Below are positions 52,460-62,655 of a stretch of 64,000 bases of DNA, piece by piece. The notes beneath the pieces were generated by a model, which saw only the letters and a list, made by a program, of their open reading frames with translations, did no database searches and was not told where the DNA came from. Both the position numbers and the translations under genes were made by a program. The first letter of the stretch is position 1. Every line of letters begins with the position of its first letter. The DNA is from Scoparia ambigualis (taxonomy: Eukaryota > Arthropoda > Insecta > Lepidoptera > Crambidae), in contig OY992519.1 of the NCBI GenBank assembly GCA_963921215.1, forward strand, positions 8,540,200 through 8,604,199, in the 5' to 3' direction.

Positions 52460-55400
52460 TCCGTAACAGGCTCCCCCCGGCGCAGCATCCGCGTAGCCTC
52501 TTCACTCCATCGGCCCTGACAGGAGTCTTTTCGTCGGTCGTCGGAACGTGCCGCCTTTGGTGCGCATCTCTACATTGCGTACTTCGTTGTCAGGTCCAGG
52601 AAATGTCTTCGTGACAACGCCTCTAGGCCATACATTGCGGGGTAGTGTGTTATCCACAATTATGACCACGTCGCCCTCTCGTACGTTGCGTCGCTCGGAG
52701 TCGCGCGTGCCGCCGCGCGGTATGAGTAGTGGTAGATACTCGCGTTTTCATAATCTCACTGCCGCGCGTTACGTCGTCCGCGACATTGTGAGCCGTAGGG
52801 ACCCATCGCCATTGTGACGGCATCGTCGTTTCTGTGATCTCAGTTAAGCGATGCGCTAAATATGGGGTGTAACGCACCGTGTCCGTTATTAATCCATTTC
52901 AACACTGTTTGTGAATCGGTCCAATATACGACTCTCTCAGGTTACCCTCTTTGTTCATTCAATACTGAGCTTGCTAGTCGCGTAGCTATCAACGCCGCTT
53001 GCAACTCCATTCTCGGAATACTTTGTTGCTTTATCGGTGCCACTCTGGCCTTAGCAGCGGCGAGTGCGACTTGTATTTCGCCATTTTCACCCTTCATTCT
53101 CCAATATACTGCAACGCCGTAAGCGACCTCGCTGGCGTCACAAAAAACATGTAGCTGCTTTCTCGTCACTCCCCCCGTATGTAGACGCCGGGGTAGACGC
53201 AGATTACGTAATGCCCTCAATCCGTTCAACCATTCATGGAACTCGCCGGCCTCGTAATCGGGTAAGACCTGGTCCCATTCTATTTTGAACCGCCATATGC
53301 CTTGTAAGATGATCTTCGCTCGTATAGTATAATAACTCAATAGTCCGAGTGGGTCAAATATTGACATAACCGCACTCAGCGCCTCTCGTTTAGTAGGAGC
53401 GCGCCTCATTTGCTTCACGTCGTCGTGCACGCGAACCATCTCGGTGTTAAACGCCAACTCGTCTGTAGCAGCGTCCCATAGTAAACCGAGCGTTCTGCCC
53501 CATTGCTGAAAACTAGCGCCGAGCTGTTGAGGTGATGTGTCACGGCTTTCTGCTGGCAGCTCACGCAACACGCACGGTCCGTTAGAGTTATAACCGGCCA
53601 GCGTGAATCCTGCCTGCTCGTGAACCTTCGCGACCTCCTTTATCGTTTCAATCGCTTCTTGCTCGGTGTCGTAGCAGTCGACGTAGTCGTCCATATAATG
53701 GTTTCTCGTAATTGCTTCGTATGCGCGCGGATACTCGGCAGCGTGCGTTTCAGCGTTCAAATCTCTCACGCTGTGCGCTAAGAAAGGTGAACTCTTAGCT
53801 CCGAATATCATTGACGTCATCTTGTAGCGCGTAGGTGGCTTCGTTCGGTCGGCGCCCCTCCATAGGATCATCTATGCGGGTTGGTCACCTTTAAATATCT
53901 TAACTTGAAGAAACATTTCCCGGATGTCGGCCGTAATTGCGATAGCTCGTTCGCGAAATCGTAGTAGCAGGCCCGCCAGGTCGCGTAGTAAGTCGGGACC
54001 CTCCAAAAGCTCGTCATTCAGACAAACTCCGTTTGCTTCAGCGGCCGCGTCAAAGACAACTCGTAGTTTTCCGGGCTTATTCGGATTTGTTACGGCGAAG
54101 TGAGGTAAGTACCATAAATGCGGGCTCATCAAATCGCTCTCGCTACTTTCCTCGGCATAGTGTTTATCAAATAGATTCTCTATTTGATTCGTATAAGCTC
54201 GTTTGAATTCGTCAGACTTGTCCATCTTCCGTTCTATGGATTTCAATCGTCTCAATGCTGACTCGTAACTTGGCGGCAGCGTGACGTCATCACGTCGCCA
54301 CGGTAATCTAACTTCTTTTTTTCCGTTGACTTTCTTTGTAGTCGTTCTAAACGATTCTATGGCGCGTGCATCACTCGGGCTCACTCGCTCCTTCTTTGTT
54401 ATTCCCAGTGAGTCAATATCGAAGTGCTTCTTTACCATAGCATGGAGTTCGTTGTCGGGTAAGAGAGTGCGCGAGATCGTCGCGCACTGCGGCATGTTTA
54501 CGTATAACACCGCAGCCGTATTACTCTCCATCAGCACGCTTGACCGTGGCGCTGATCCGTGTATTACCCAGCCCAGCTTCGTGAGCGATGCGATCGGTTC
54601 GTCTCGCTTGCCCTGTAGCAATCTCCGTGTGATTATGAGATGCCAATTGTCTGCCCCAATCAGTATTCGAGGCTTGACATGTCCGTAGCAGACGTTGCTA
54701 TTTGATAACTCTTTCATATGAGTGTATCTCAAACAGTCGTTGTGCACCGTCTGTCCGTTGAGTGATAAATCTTTCATCGTTCTAGCTTTAATGTCGAATT
54801 GTCGTTTATTCGTAGTTGCAATTAACTTTAAATTCACCGTCTTGGTTTCGCACGTCGTTTGTGTATTCACGCTTCGTATTTTTAAATCGTACGCCGGCCC
54901 GTCCGCGCCTACGTAGTCCGCCAGGTCTTGGTCGATTAGCGTAACAGTCGACCCCTCGTCGAGCAAGGCGTATGTGTCGATTGACCCCTTTGGTCCCTTG
55001 ATGGTAACGGGACATACTTTCAGTAACACCTTGGTAGCATCGGTCGAGTGATTAACCGACGCCACCATCTCGGTTTCGTTCGGCCTGGTGCGGTGTTCGT
55101 GTCGCAAGGCGTGGTGGGGATGGCGGCAATCATCAACTTCGCACAGATCGCGTTTATCGCATTGTAGGCGACGGTGTTTCTTATTCGCACACACTCCGCT
55201 TTTCTTTATCCATTCCCATCATTGTTTAACCGTCATGGTTTTAAAGCGATCACATTGCGGCACGTCATGACGTCCTCCACAACATAGACATTCTTTGTCT
55301 ATGACGTCATTACTTGTTGCGTATACAGCCGTATTTTTCTTTCGAGTTCGTTGTTTCACGTTCGCTCGTGTTTCCGTAATAACGTTCTTTCGCGTAGGGT

Positions 55401-56565
55401 TATAGCTCACGTATGCATACTGTAGGGCTCTGTCGGCTTCTCTAATGAGGAAGTGGGATAGCGTGACGATCTCAGGCTCGGCATAGCTTCCGTAGTCAGT
55501 TTCGTAGTCGCACCACCTTGAGGTGCGGTCCGAGCTTGTCCACCACTTCTCGCGTTAACATTGGATTTCTTTAGTACCCTCTGTTGTCGATATTATCGAG
55601 TATGCACACAATGTTCTGCAGTTTGATCGCGAACGTGTTCAACTCACTGGCCGTCGTGCCGGGACGCGGCAGTCTCTTAATATCGTCCAGCGCTCGATCA
55701 ATTATTACTTCTGGCCGTCCGAAGCATTGGTCGAGTGTTTTCATAACAATTTCCGGGTCCACGGCCGTATATAAAAGAGCGGACACCGCTTCCTTTGCTT
55801 CATCTTTAAAACAGCTTCTTAATCGTGCCAAGTTCTCGGCTTTGCTAAAGTTAAATTGGTTAGTCGTATCGCGCATCGCCGCTTTAAACGGCAACCATTC
55901 GGCCGGCGAGCCGCTGAATATAGGCAAATCCAGCGCCTGTCGTGGTACCGGTCGATTATGCATCATTTTCTCTAGTGTAAGTGCGAGCTTTCGTTCACTA
56001 CGCTTTCGTTTTCAACATATGGCGAATCAGTGAGGTGGCGACCTCTGTCCATCTCACTTGCGCGCGCATCCTTTTGTCTTTGTCGCACATTTCCGACTTT
56101 ATCTGTGTCGGGCTCATGCACGTTCCGACGCCGATCCAACCATTCATCCACTCTCTGTTGGGCAATATCGGCGGGTAGGCTCTCCGGTTCTAAATCCGTT
56201 TCTTCTCCAATAACGGCGATTTCGTATGCAAGTCTCTTCTTTATCATTTCCGTTTCCAATTGTAACTCTCGCCGACGTACTTCGGCATACCGCTCTTCCG
56301 CTTGAAGTTGCGCTTGTTTCACTCGTGAGGCGACGCTCGTTGTCGATCGTACCGACGGCGGCCCGGCTCTGGGCGCGTCGGGTGGGGGTGCGTCGTCGTT
56401 GCGTCTAACTTCCGTAGTGGCGGTGATGCCGCGTTCAGCGGTCTCTTGTTGCGGTTCCATTGGCGTCACGGTTGAGGCAAGGTTTGAGGGTGATGCGGGT
56501 GGTCTGTCGAACGTTCGTAGTCCCGTTGTCGTCTCGGCTTGGCTTTGTCTTCGGGTGGTCGGCAT
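52460..56565 (-). pseudogene. BEL-3, decayed BEL/Pao copy lacking integrase core
   Basis: Minus strand. Gag starts with MPTTRRQSQAETT (ATG at 56563-56565), frameshifts near 55970, and carries a capsid core (LDLPIFSGSPAEWLPFKAAM) and a CCGGRHDVPQC knuckle. Protease ALLDEGSTVTLI (near 54965), RT with YMDD (near 53690), RNase H with FCDASEVAYGVAVYW (near 53150). In-frame stops include 55571-55573, 55219-55221 and 53872-53874. The RNase H end (HNVADDVTRG, near 52780) passes almost directly into the integrase C-terminus (REYLPLLIPRG...EGDVVIIVDNTLPRNVWP), so the DDE core is deleted. Confidence 0.85.
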
Positions 56566-56593
56566 CTTCTTTCTTGCTGCCCCTACTCTACTA

Positions 56594-57471
56594 CTATGTG
56601 GGGAGCCCGTCCAAGGATGGAGTTCGTGCGGGAGTGGAAAGGTAGGGCCTACCCAGCAGAGAGTCGACGTGGACAACGGGACGCTCGCGAATCGGCTGGA
56701 GTTGAGGGGCGTCCTTTAGAAAGGACAGAGCGACCGTATATCTGCCTGAGGGATCGCGTGTAGTGGTAGAGCGGAAGATTGCCTCGCATTGTTCCTCCAG
56801 GGGATCATTATGAGTGTGAGATTGAGGCAGGGGCTCCTCTGACTCCCAGAACCTTTCCAGACTCTGACGTATGTCCTGGGCTGATTCAGCTGAGTTTGGT
56901 TGTGAGCTAACGACGTGAGCTGAGTTAACCTGCTGCGCCGGCTGCGCATACAAGTCCTCAATGGGTCCTATCAACGCGAAGTCGAAAATCGTACCGAAGG
57001 CTATGGGCTTGCCCGGGCCAACGAGAACTTAGTCCCGTCCAACACCTGGCCAAGAACGTCCGACCCCAATAAGAGGTCGATCGGGGCTGGTGTGTGGTAA
57101 AGCTGATCAGCCAATGGCACGGGTGGCTGGCCTAGTACGTGGGAAATGTTTGGTACCTTCTCTATGGGAAGGTAGCCAGTGACGTTTTTTAAAATATGAG
57201 CTGTGGCAGTGATTGTAGGAGTATCATTGTGAGTGGGTCGGCATACTATTGTTATTGCCGCTTTTGACTCATGTTTGTGCTGATTCATAACTCCTGTAAT
57301 TTTGAAAGAAGTGGGTTTTGATGGCAGGTTCAAAAGTCGTGCCATGCGTGACGTTATTAATGTCAGCATACTGCCACAGTCCAATAAAGCTCTGGCTGTG
57401 TGAAGATGGCCATGTACGTCCGCAACTCTTAGTGAGACGGTTGGCAACAAAATGGGTGTGCCAGTAGGCAC
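56594..57471 (-). pseudogene. BEL-4 protease and start of pol
   Basis: Minus strand, 57471 to 57001: protease with ALLDCGSMLTLI (DCG in place of DTG or DSG), followed after a frameshift near 57020 by the pol segment SLERFWESEEPL (56974 to about 56690). It stops short of the RT because BEL-3 sequence begins at about 56650. BEL-4 is therefore truncated inside pol. Confidence 0.75.
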
Positions 57472-57752
57472 AGAAGGTGAGTGAGCTGATTGAGTATCAA
57501 CCGAAATTGTAAGAGCTGAGTATGTATCAGCTGTGTGGGCATGGGTTGACTGGGCATGGGCTAAATGGGCATGGTCTTGATCTACCTCTTCGCTAGGGTG
57601 CTCCGTGATAGTTGGGAGTCATAATTGCTGGGGCCTACCTGGCGAACCGGACCTGGGCGGGCTGGCTCTGTGAGCAGAGCTGGGTTGCACCTGTTTAGCA
57701 TGTGCGGGTTCGTGCCGCCTGCTGTTTCTGGGACGCTCCCTCGAGTGCTCTC

Positions 57753-59207
57753 TTAGCTGTGGTGGAGGTATATCGAATGAGCTGAGTGCGTTGGGCCGTG
57801 TGGTCGATGGAGGGACGTGTGGTGGTTCGAGCTCCCACAGTCCTTGCATGCCCCCCTTGACCTGCACTTGCTCTCGTAGTGACGGCCGAGACAACGCTGG
57901 CAGCGCTCGCGTGCCTGTACAAAGTCCCAACGGCCCTGTGTTGGCTGGGCATTGTACCATCTGCACGTCATGAGCCTATGTCCCCTAGTGGCACAATAGG
58001 GACAGTAGGACGTCGAGCGTGAGGAAGAGAACGAGGACGATGATGAGGAGCAGCTTTGCTGGAAGGCCGAGTAGACGGGGAAGGGCTGACTGCGAGCCGG
58101 GGAGGTGGATGGGCGGTGACGCATTTGCTGCGCTGGGCGGAACGGTTGGTGAGTAGGCTGATCATAGGCGCGGTGAGGCGATGGATCTGAGGAGCGGCCA
58201 CGGTAATGGTCGAGTTGTTGCTGAGCCATATGAGCATAAGTGCGATGGGGCAACTGAGGAGGCGCGCGGCTACGAGAAGGGCCAGGCTGGGGCTGAATGG
58301 GTTGAGCCATGGCTATGTTGGAGAACTCTGTCTCCACACAGCGCGCGTGCTCCTCGAGGTAGGAGATAAGGTCCCTTAACGTGGGCAGGGTGTTACTAGA
58401 CCCGTGCCTGCGTTCAAATAGCGTGCGGAGCTCGCCCTTGAGCTTCCGCACCAGTATTGACACAAACACGTAGTCGTCTCCTATGGGCAGATCTAAATTG
58501 TTGAGGGCACACTGAGCCGATATGAGCGGCGTGAGGAACAGTGTGCGGATGTTCGAGCGCGTATGGATGCTTGGCAGCCCCAGGATAATGTCCACAAAAC
58601 TATCAATGAGAACCCGGCGGTTCTCGTACCGCTTGGTGAGGATGTCCATGGCCACGGCAAAATTCTCATTGGTGACCTTTAAGTGGGACATCATACTTAA
58701 TGCCTCACCGCTTAGACTTGAGAATAGGTAGTGGAGCTTGACTGCGTCCGACAGGGTCGCCATGTCGTCAGTCAGACTCCTAAACAGCGCAATGAAGGAA
58801 GGCCAGTCCTCCACTTTTGAGCTGAACCTGGGCAGCGCTATCTTGGGGAGGACGGCTGTGGGCGTATTGACGCCGAAACTGGGCTGAGCGCTATGGGTTG
58901 GGGATGACGTGGAAGAGGTTGAGATTTCCTCCCTAGCCATAAGTATCCCCAGGTACGCTCCGGAGGCTTTTGTGTGGTTCTCAGTGTATGTCCTCTCAAT
59001 CCCCTCGTCTAAGTTCTCCTCGTCAAGAATGCTGTAATATACTGAATCCAGCTTCTCTTTAATACACTGTACCTGTGCGAAACGCACGTTAAATTCCGTT
59101 ATGGAATGTTTGGTGTCGCCAGCAATGATCCGTGACCCCACCTCTAGGAGCTGGTGTATAACTTTGGCGGCCTCCCTAAATATCGCGGCTTGTGACTTGG
59201 TCTGCAT
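57753..59207 (-). CDS. BEL-4 gag
   Basis: The ATG at 59205-59207 follows TTCATCGCG, as in BEL-5. 484 residues: helical N-terminus, capsid core (LPRFSSKVEDWPSFIALFRSL, SLSGEALSMMSHLKV), Pro/Gln/Ser-rich linker with poly-Ser, then knuckles CPYCATRGHRLMTC and CQRCLGRHYESKC...CKDCGSSNH. The frame ends at 57753, but gag-pol should continue; the following pol frame is shifted near 57780 and stopped at 57619-57621. Nearly identical to the BEL-5 gag, inverted. Confidence 0.85.
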   Translation of the reverse strand: MQTKSQAAIFREAAKVIHQLLEVGSRIIAGDTKHSITEFNVRFAQVQCIKEKLDSVYYSILDEENLDEGIERTYTENHTKASGAYLGILMAREEISTSSTSSPTHSAQPSFGVNTPTAVLPKIALPRFSSKVEDWPSFIALFRSLTDDMATLSDAVKLHYLFSSLSGEALSMMSHLKVTNENFAVAMDILTKRYENRRVLIDSFVDIILGLPSIHTRSNIRTLFLTPLISAQCALNNLDLPIGDDYVFVSILVRKLKGELRTLFERRHGSSNTLPTLRDLISYLEEHARCVETEFSNIAMAQPIQPQPGPSRSRAPPQLPHRTYAHMAQQQLDHYRGRSSDPSPHRAYDQPTHQPFRPAQQMRHRPSTSPARSQPFPVYSAFQQSCSSSSSSFSSSRSTSYCPYCATRGHRLMTCRWYNAQPTQGRWDFVQARERCQRCLGRHYESKCRSRGACKDCGSSNHHTSLHRPHGPTHSAHSIYLHHS

Positions 59208-60329
59208 CGCGATGAATAAAAGGAGACAAAAAAAAAAAAAATAATAAACAAATTTAAAGGCAGTAAAAAGAACAACACCCTGTATATTCTATAGTTGGGC
59301 TGGACGTATTTGTTTACTAAGGTAAGGGCAAATGGGCTAAAATTAACGCAGCAATAAAGAAAGCAAAACTAAGTTGGGACGCCTTGTATATGGCGACACG
59401 GGTGGGCAAACGCATGTGTATGTGTATGGCTGTGTCTATTGAACGCGCATACGTAATATTAGCCTACCGCAAAACAAAAAACAAACAAAACAACAAAAAA
59501 ATCACGTCATCCGTAGCCCACTATTGGGCAAGGCGCTCACAGTCGGGCAGACCTGTAGCGGAAACTGTCAACAGCAATGAAACACGGTTGTCGAGCTTAG
59601 ACTGGTTTATTTAATCTTCCTCGTTTCTACCCTCATTAACAATACTAATCAAGATACCTACAATCCCCTTTTTACAAACATACGATTTTTTTATTTTCTT
59701 TTTATAAAGTAACATGCGTGATGATGCGTATAAGTATTTTTAAAATTAAATTATAACAATTTGCATTGAAAATAATAATTTCTCATCTTCCTACTTATAC
59801 CTATTTACAAGCGTAGAGAGAAGGCATAATAATATTATCTTAGTACTTACTTGATTATTTATATGGAATGAAAATCACATTATAATATTAAATTTTTGAC
59901 TCTTATTTAATAAACAATTTCTAACATGCATTATTTTATCTCACTAACTTAATCTTATTTGTTAAAACACTAATTATTTGATTACATAAGTACCTACTTA
60001 ATGTAAAATTTTGTAATGTATAAAAAAAATGCGTCATATACAACTTGCAAGTAAATCTCTGTTTGTGAGTATAGTTTGATTAAAATCATCATTTTTGAAT
60101 TTTATTACATCATTATATTCATCAAATACCTAAGCATAATTAATTTCATTATAGTTCATAAAAGTTATTGACATTTAAAATAGAACTTTAATTAAAATTT
60201 TATTGTTTATACAAATAATCAACTAGCCAATTTTACAACAATTTTAACTTATTATTTTACATGTAAAGTACATTTAAAACACTATTTATTTAGTTGTATT
60301 CTTTTCTTGTTCTTCAACTTACTGTGGTA
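59208..60329. other. BEL-4 leader remnant and AT-rich sequence
   Basis: 59208-59535 is an inverted counterpart of the BEL-5 leader at about 62330-62655, including two GCCCAC-like motifs (about 59404 and 59524). Similarity then stops. 59640-60329 is AT-rich with no gene visible. Confidence 0.5.
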
Positions 60330-60890
60330 TCAGGACGGCACCCACCGATCAGGAGGACGCACTGTCCTGCCGAAGCGAGTACGATAATAAACATTAGAAT
60401 CAACGTCACAATCAGCTAACTGTTGAGTCGGTCTACTGGAGCTGATAGGAACGTCTGTGTGTCTGTGTCATAAATTTTAAAGTACATCGAAGAGTCACTT
60501 GAGTTCAAATCAATAATTAAATGTTTTCGGTTGCGCCTTACAGTATTTCCAGTGTACAATGTAACAAAATAAGATCGTGGGCTATGGATGCCGACAACTT
60601 TGCCTGGAACCCAACGGTTATCCATTCTGACCTTAACTTTCTGTCCCCTACACAAAGGTTTCAAGTTTTTTGATCCCTTATCGTAGTTGTGCTTTTGTAC
60701 TTGTTGACGAATATTTAATTTAAAATGAACATTTTCTTTAATCTTAGGCGATAACAGATCGGGCGTGCATGGAAGAACACTGCGTAATTTTCTACTATAC
60801 AATATTTCTGCTGGTGAAGCTATGTCGGTACTAATTGGGGTGTTAACATATTCTAACATTGCCAAACAAAAATCCGAATGATCATGTTCC
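60330..60890 (-). pseudogene. Gypsy integrase C-terminal fragment
   Basis: Minus strand, SDFCLAMLEYVNTPISTDIASP followed by AEILYSRKLRSVLP and a basic tail, then a frameshift near 60416 into TRFGRTVRPPDRW. This is the C-terminal end of a Ty3/Gypsy Pol of a different family from the element at 39-46 kb. The rest of the element is missing. The GC-rich extension that keeps the frame open to 61033 is LTR sequence of BEL-5 and not part of it. Confidence 0.75.
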
Positions 60891-60917
60891 CGCCAAAGCC
60901 GGGACGGACTCAGCGGT

Positions 60918-61313
60918 TGTTGACGACCGCGTCCGCCTGTCTGCCGCGGCGCCACCGCTGCGCGAGCCGCCGCCGCTAGCTGGGTGAGCCGCGCGCGCGG
61001 ACCAGTCTGTTTGCTAGCTAATGCGAGACGCACACAAATTACGCGCGCTGGTATCTACCCTTATTATAGTGACTCCTGAACCTAAAGTGAAGAGCTCGAC
61101 CTAAACGCCCTTAACCAGTGCCCCTAGTGAACTGTTTAGTGAAGTGACTGTGCGCCAGGAACCAACCTACATCGCCGTCCCTCAAGCCTCGCCGCCCGTG
61201 GTCAGCTCGCACGACGGTTCCTGACTCATCATCCCTGTAAGTACATCCTTCCTTCAGCCTTCCTGCCTTCAGCCCATTAACTCCGCCGCATGTTGGTGCC
61301 TTAAGCGCCAACA
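60918..61313 (+). repeat. BEL-5 5' LTR
   Basis: Starts TGTTGACG and ends GCGCCAACA, so the termini form TGTTG...CAACA. The next bases, TTTCTGGTCATCTTCGAACC, look like a BEL primer-binding region. It appears inserted in or next to the Gypsy fragment. The 3' copy would be beyond the window, so the call is not confirmed by a pair. Confidence 0.6.
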
Positions 61314-62655
61314 TTTCTGGTCATCTTCGAACCGGTAATATTAATGCCGGCGACCTTCCCGTAACAAGTATTCTTTTACCATTTCACCATAACTTGGTCT
61401 CACGTTCCATCAGCTCCTTTAATTACAGTCCGCTAAAAAATATTCGTTTCCGCCCATAATCTAATTTGTGCCATCATTTCGGAATTCATTTGTTCACATA
61501 ACTTTACCCTGCCCCAATAAAAATTTGGTGAGGTAGGTATAATTTGTTTGTGGTAGGATTGCGACCACACAACATCCGAATTATCTTGACGCAATTATTT
61601 CTGCATGTTGTTTTTATGTTGCTTTCGTGTATGCATCCGGTATTCTGAACCAGGATCACAGATCTATGGTGTAATACAATGTTGTTGTGCCTAATTCGTG
61701 CTTGAAATAATAATTCAGCTCAGTTACTTTACCTTTGCCTTTTTCATGCTACGTTTGGCTACCGTTTGGCTACAGATTTAGTTAATTGTATGGTGCCTGG
61801 TATTACAACAGCTAAGCTAATTTAACACTGCATAAAATAATTCAGCTCAGTTATTTGGCCTTTATTTTAATTTTTTCATGCTATGTTTATCGGCTGCAGG
61901 TGTATTTTTCTTACATAATAATACAACAAGATTTAATTTTTTTTTTGAGTGTTGCCTTTGCGAACGGCTCATTTCTTGTGCGTGCTCACCACATGAGCTT
62001 AGTGTTTCATAATTTTGAATCAGATTTTTTTAAAAATCGCTTACGGCTATTTGCGTGCGTCGCCTTCGCTTCTACACATGTTTGCCCACTTGTGGGACAC
62101 ACATACAAAGTGTCCCAATTTTTATTTTATTTTTTATTAAGTTTTTATTGTTTTTTTTTTTGCGACGGAGTCGTTCTTCGCGCTCGTTTCCGCTACAGGT
62201 CTGCCCAACTGTGGGCTACGTACAACGTATCCCACACTTTATTTTTATTAGATTTTTTTTTTCCTTTCCTTTTCTTAACGCTTTCCCGGCTGATTGGAGG
62301 CGCCGCCATCGACTACGCATGCGCTTGCCCACTTGTGGGCTACGGATGACGTGATTTTTTTGTTGTTTTTTTCCTTTTGCGGTCGGCTAATATTACGTAC
62401 GCGCGTTCAATAAACACAGACATACACACACACGTGCGTTTGCCCACCCGTGGGCCATATACAAGGCGTCCCAACTTAGTTTTGCTTTCTTTATTGTTGC
62501 GTTAATTTTAGCCCATTTGCCCTTACCTTAGTAAACAAATACGTCCAGCCCAACTATAGAATATATACAGGGTGTTGTTCTTTTTACTGCCTTTAAATTT
62601 GTTTATTTTTTTAATTTTGTTTTTATTATTTTTTTGTCTACTTTCATTCATCGCG
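61314..62655 (+). other. BEL-5 leader
   Basis: Long untranslated leader between the LTR and gag. Its second half contains the tandem repeats listed separately. Small open frames here are T-rich translations of low-complexity sequence. Confidence 0.5.
62040..62490 (+). repeat. Four tandem ~120-bp units with GCCCAC..GTGGGC cores
   Basis: Cores start at 62084, 62203, 62327 and 62442, a spacing of 119, 124 and 115. Each unit has a GC-rich lead, the core GCCCACTTGTGGGC or a near form (an inverted repeat with a 2-base centre), a TAC...CAA...CGTCCCA stretch in most copies, and a T-rich tail. They are diverged from one another, so the array is not recent. Confidence 0.75.

Noticed and set aside
53064..56763. 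Several plus-strand frames in the BEL-3 region
   Set aside because: They are antisense shadows of a GC-rich gag-pol and lack domains.
60896..61033. Ala/Arg-rich start of the Gypsy integrase frame
   Set aside because: GC-rich sequence here fits the BEL-5 LTR; the frame is open by chance across the junction.
61855..62354. 164-codon and 99-codon plus-strand frames
   Set aside because: Phe/Leu/Arg-rich translations of the T-rich leader repeats in BEL-5, not conserved between repeat units.
62040..62490. CRISPR-like array
   Set aside because: Repeat spacing is about 120 bp with diverged units in a retrotransposon leader of an animal genome; neither repeats nor spacers fit.
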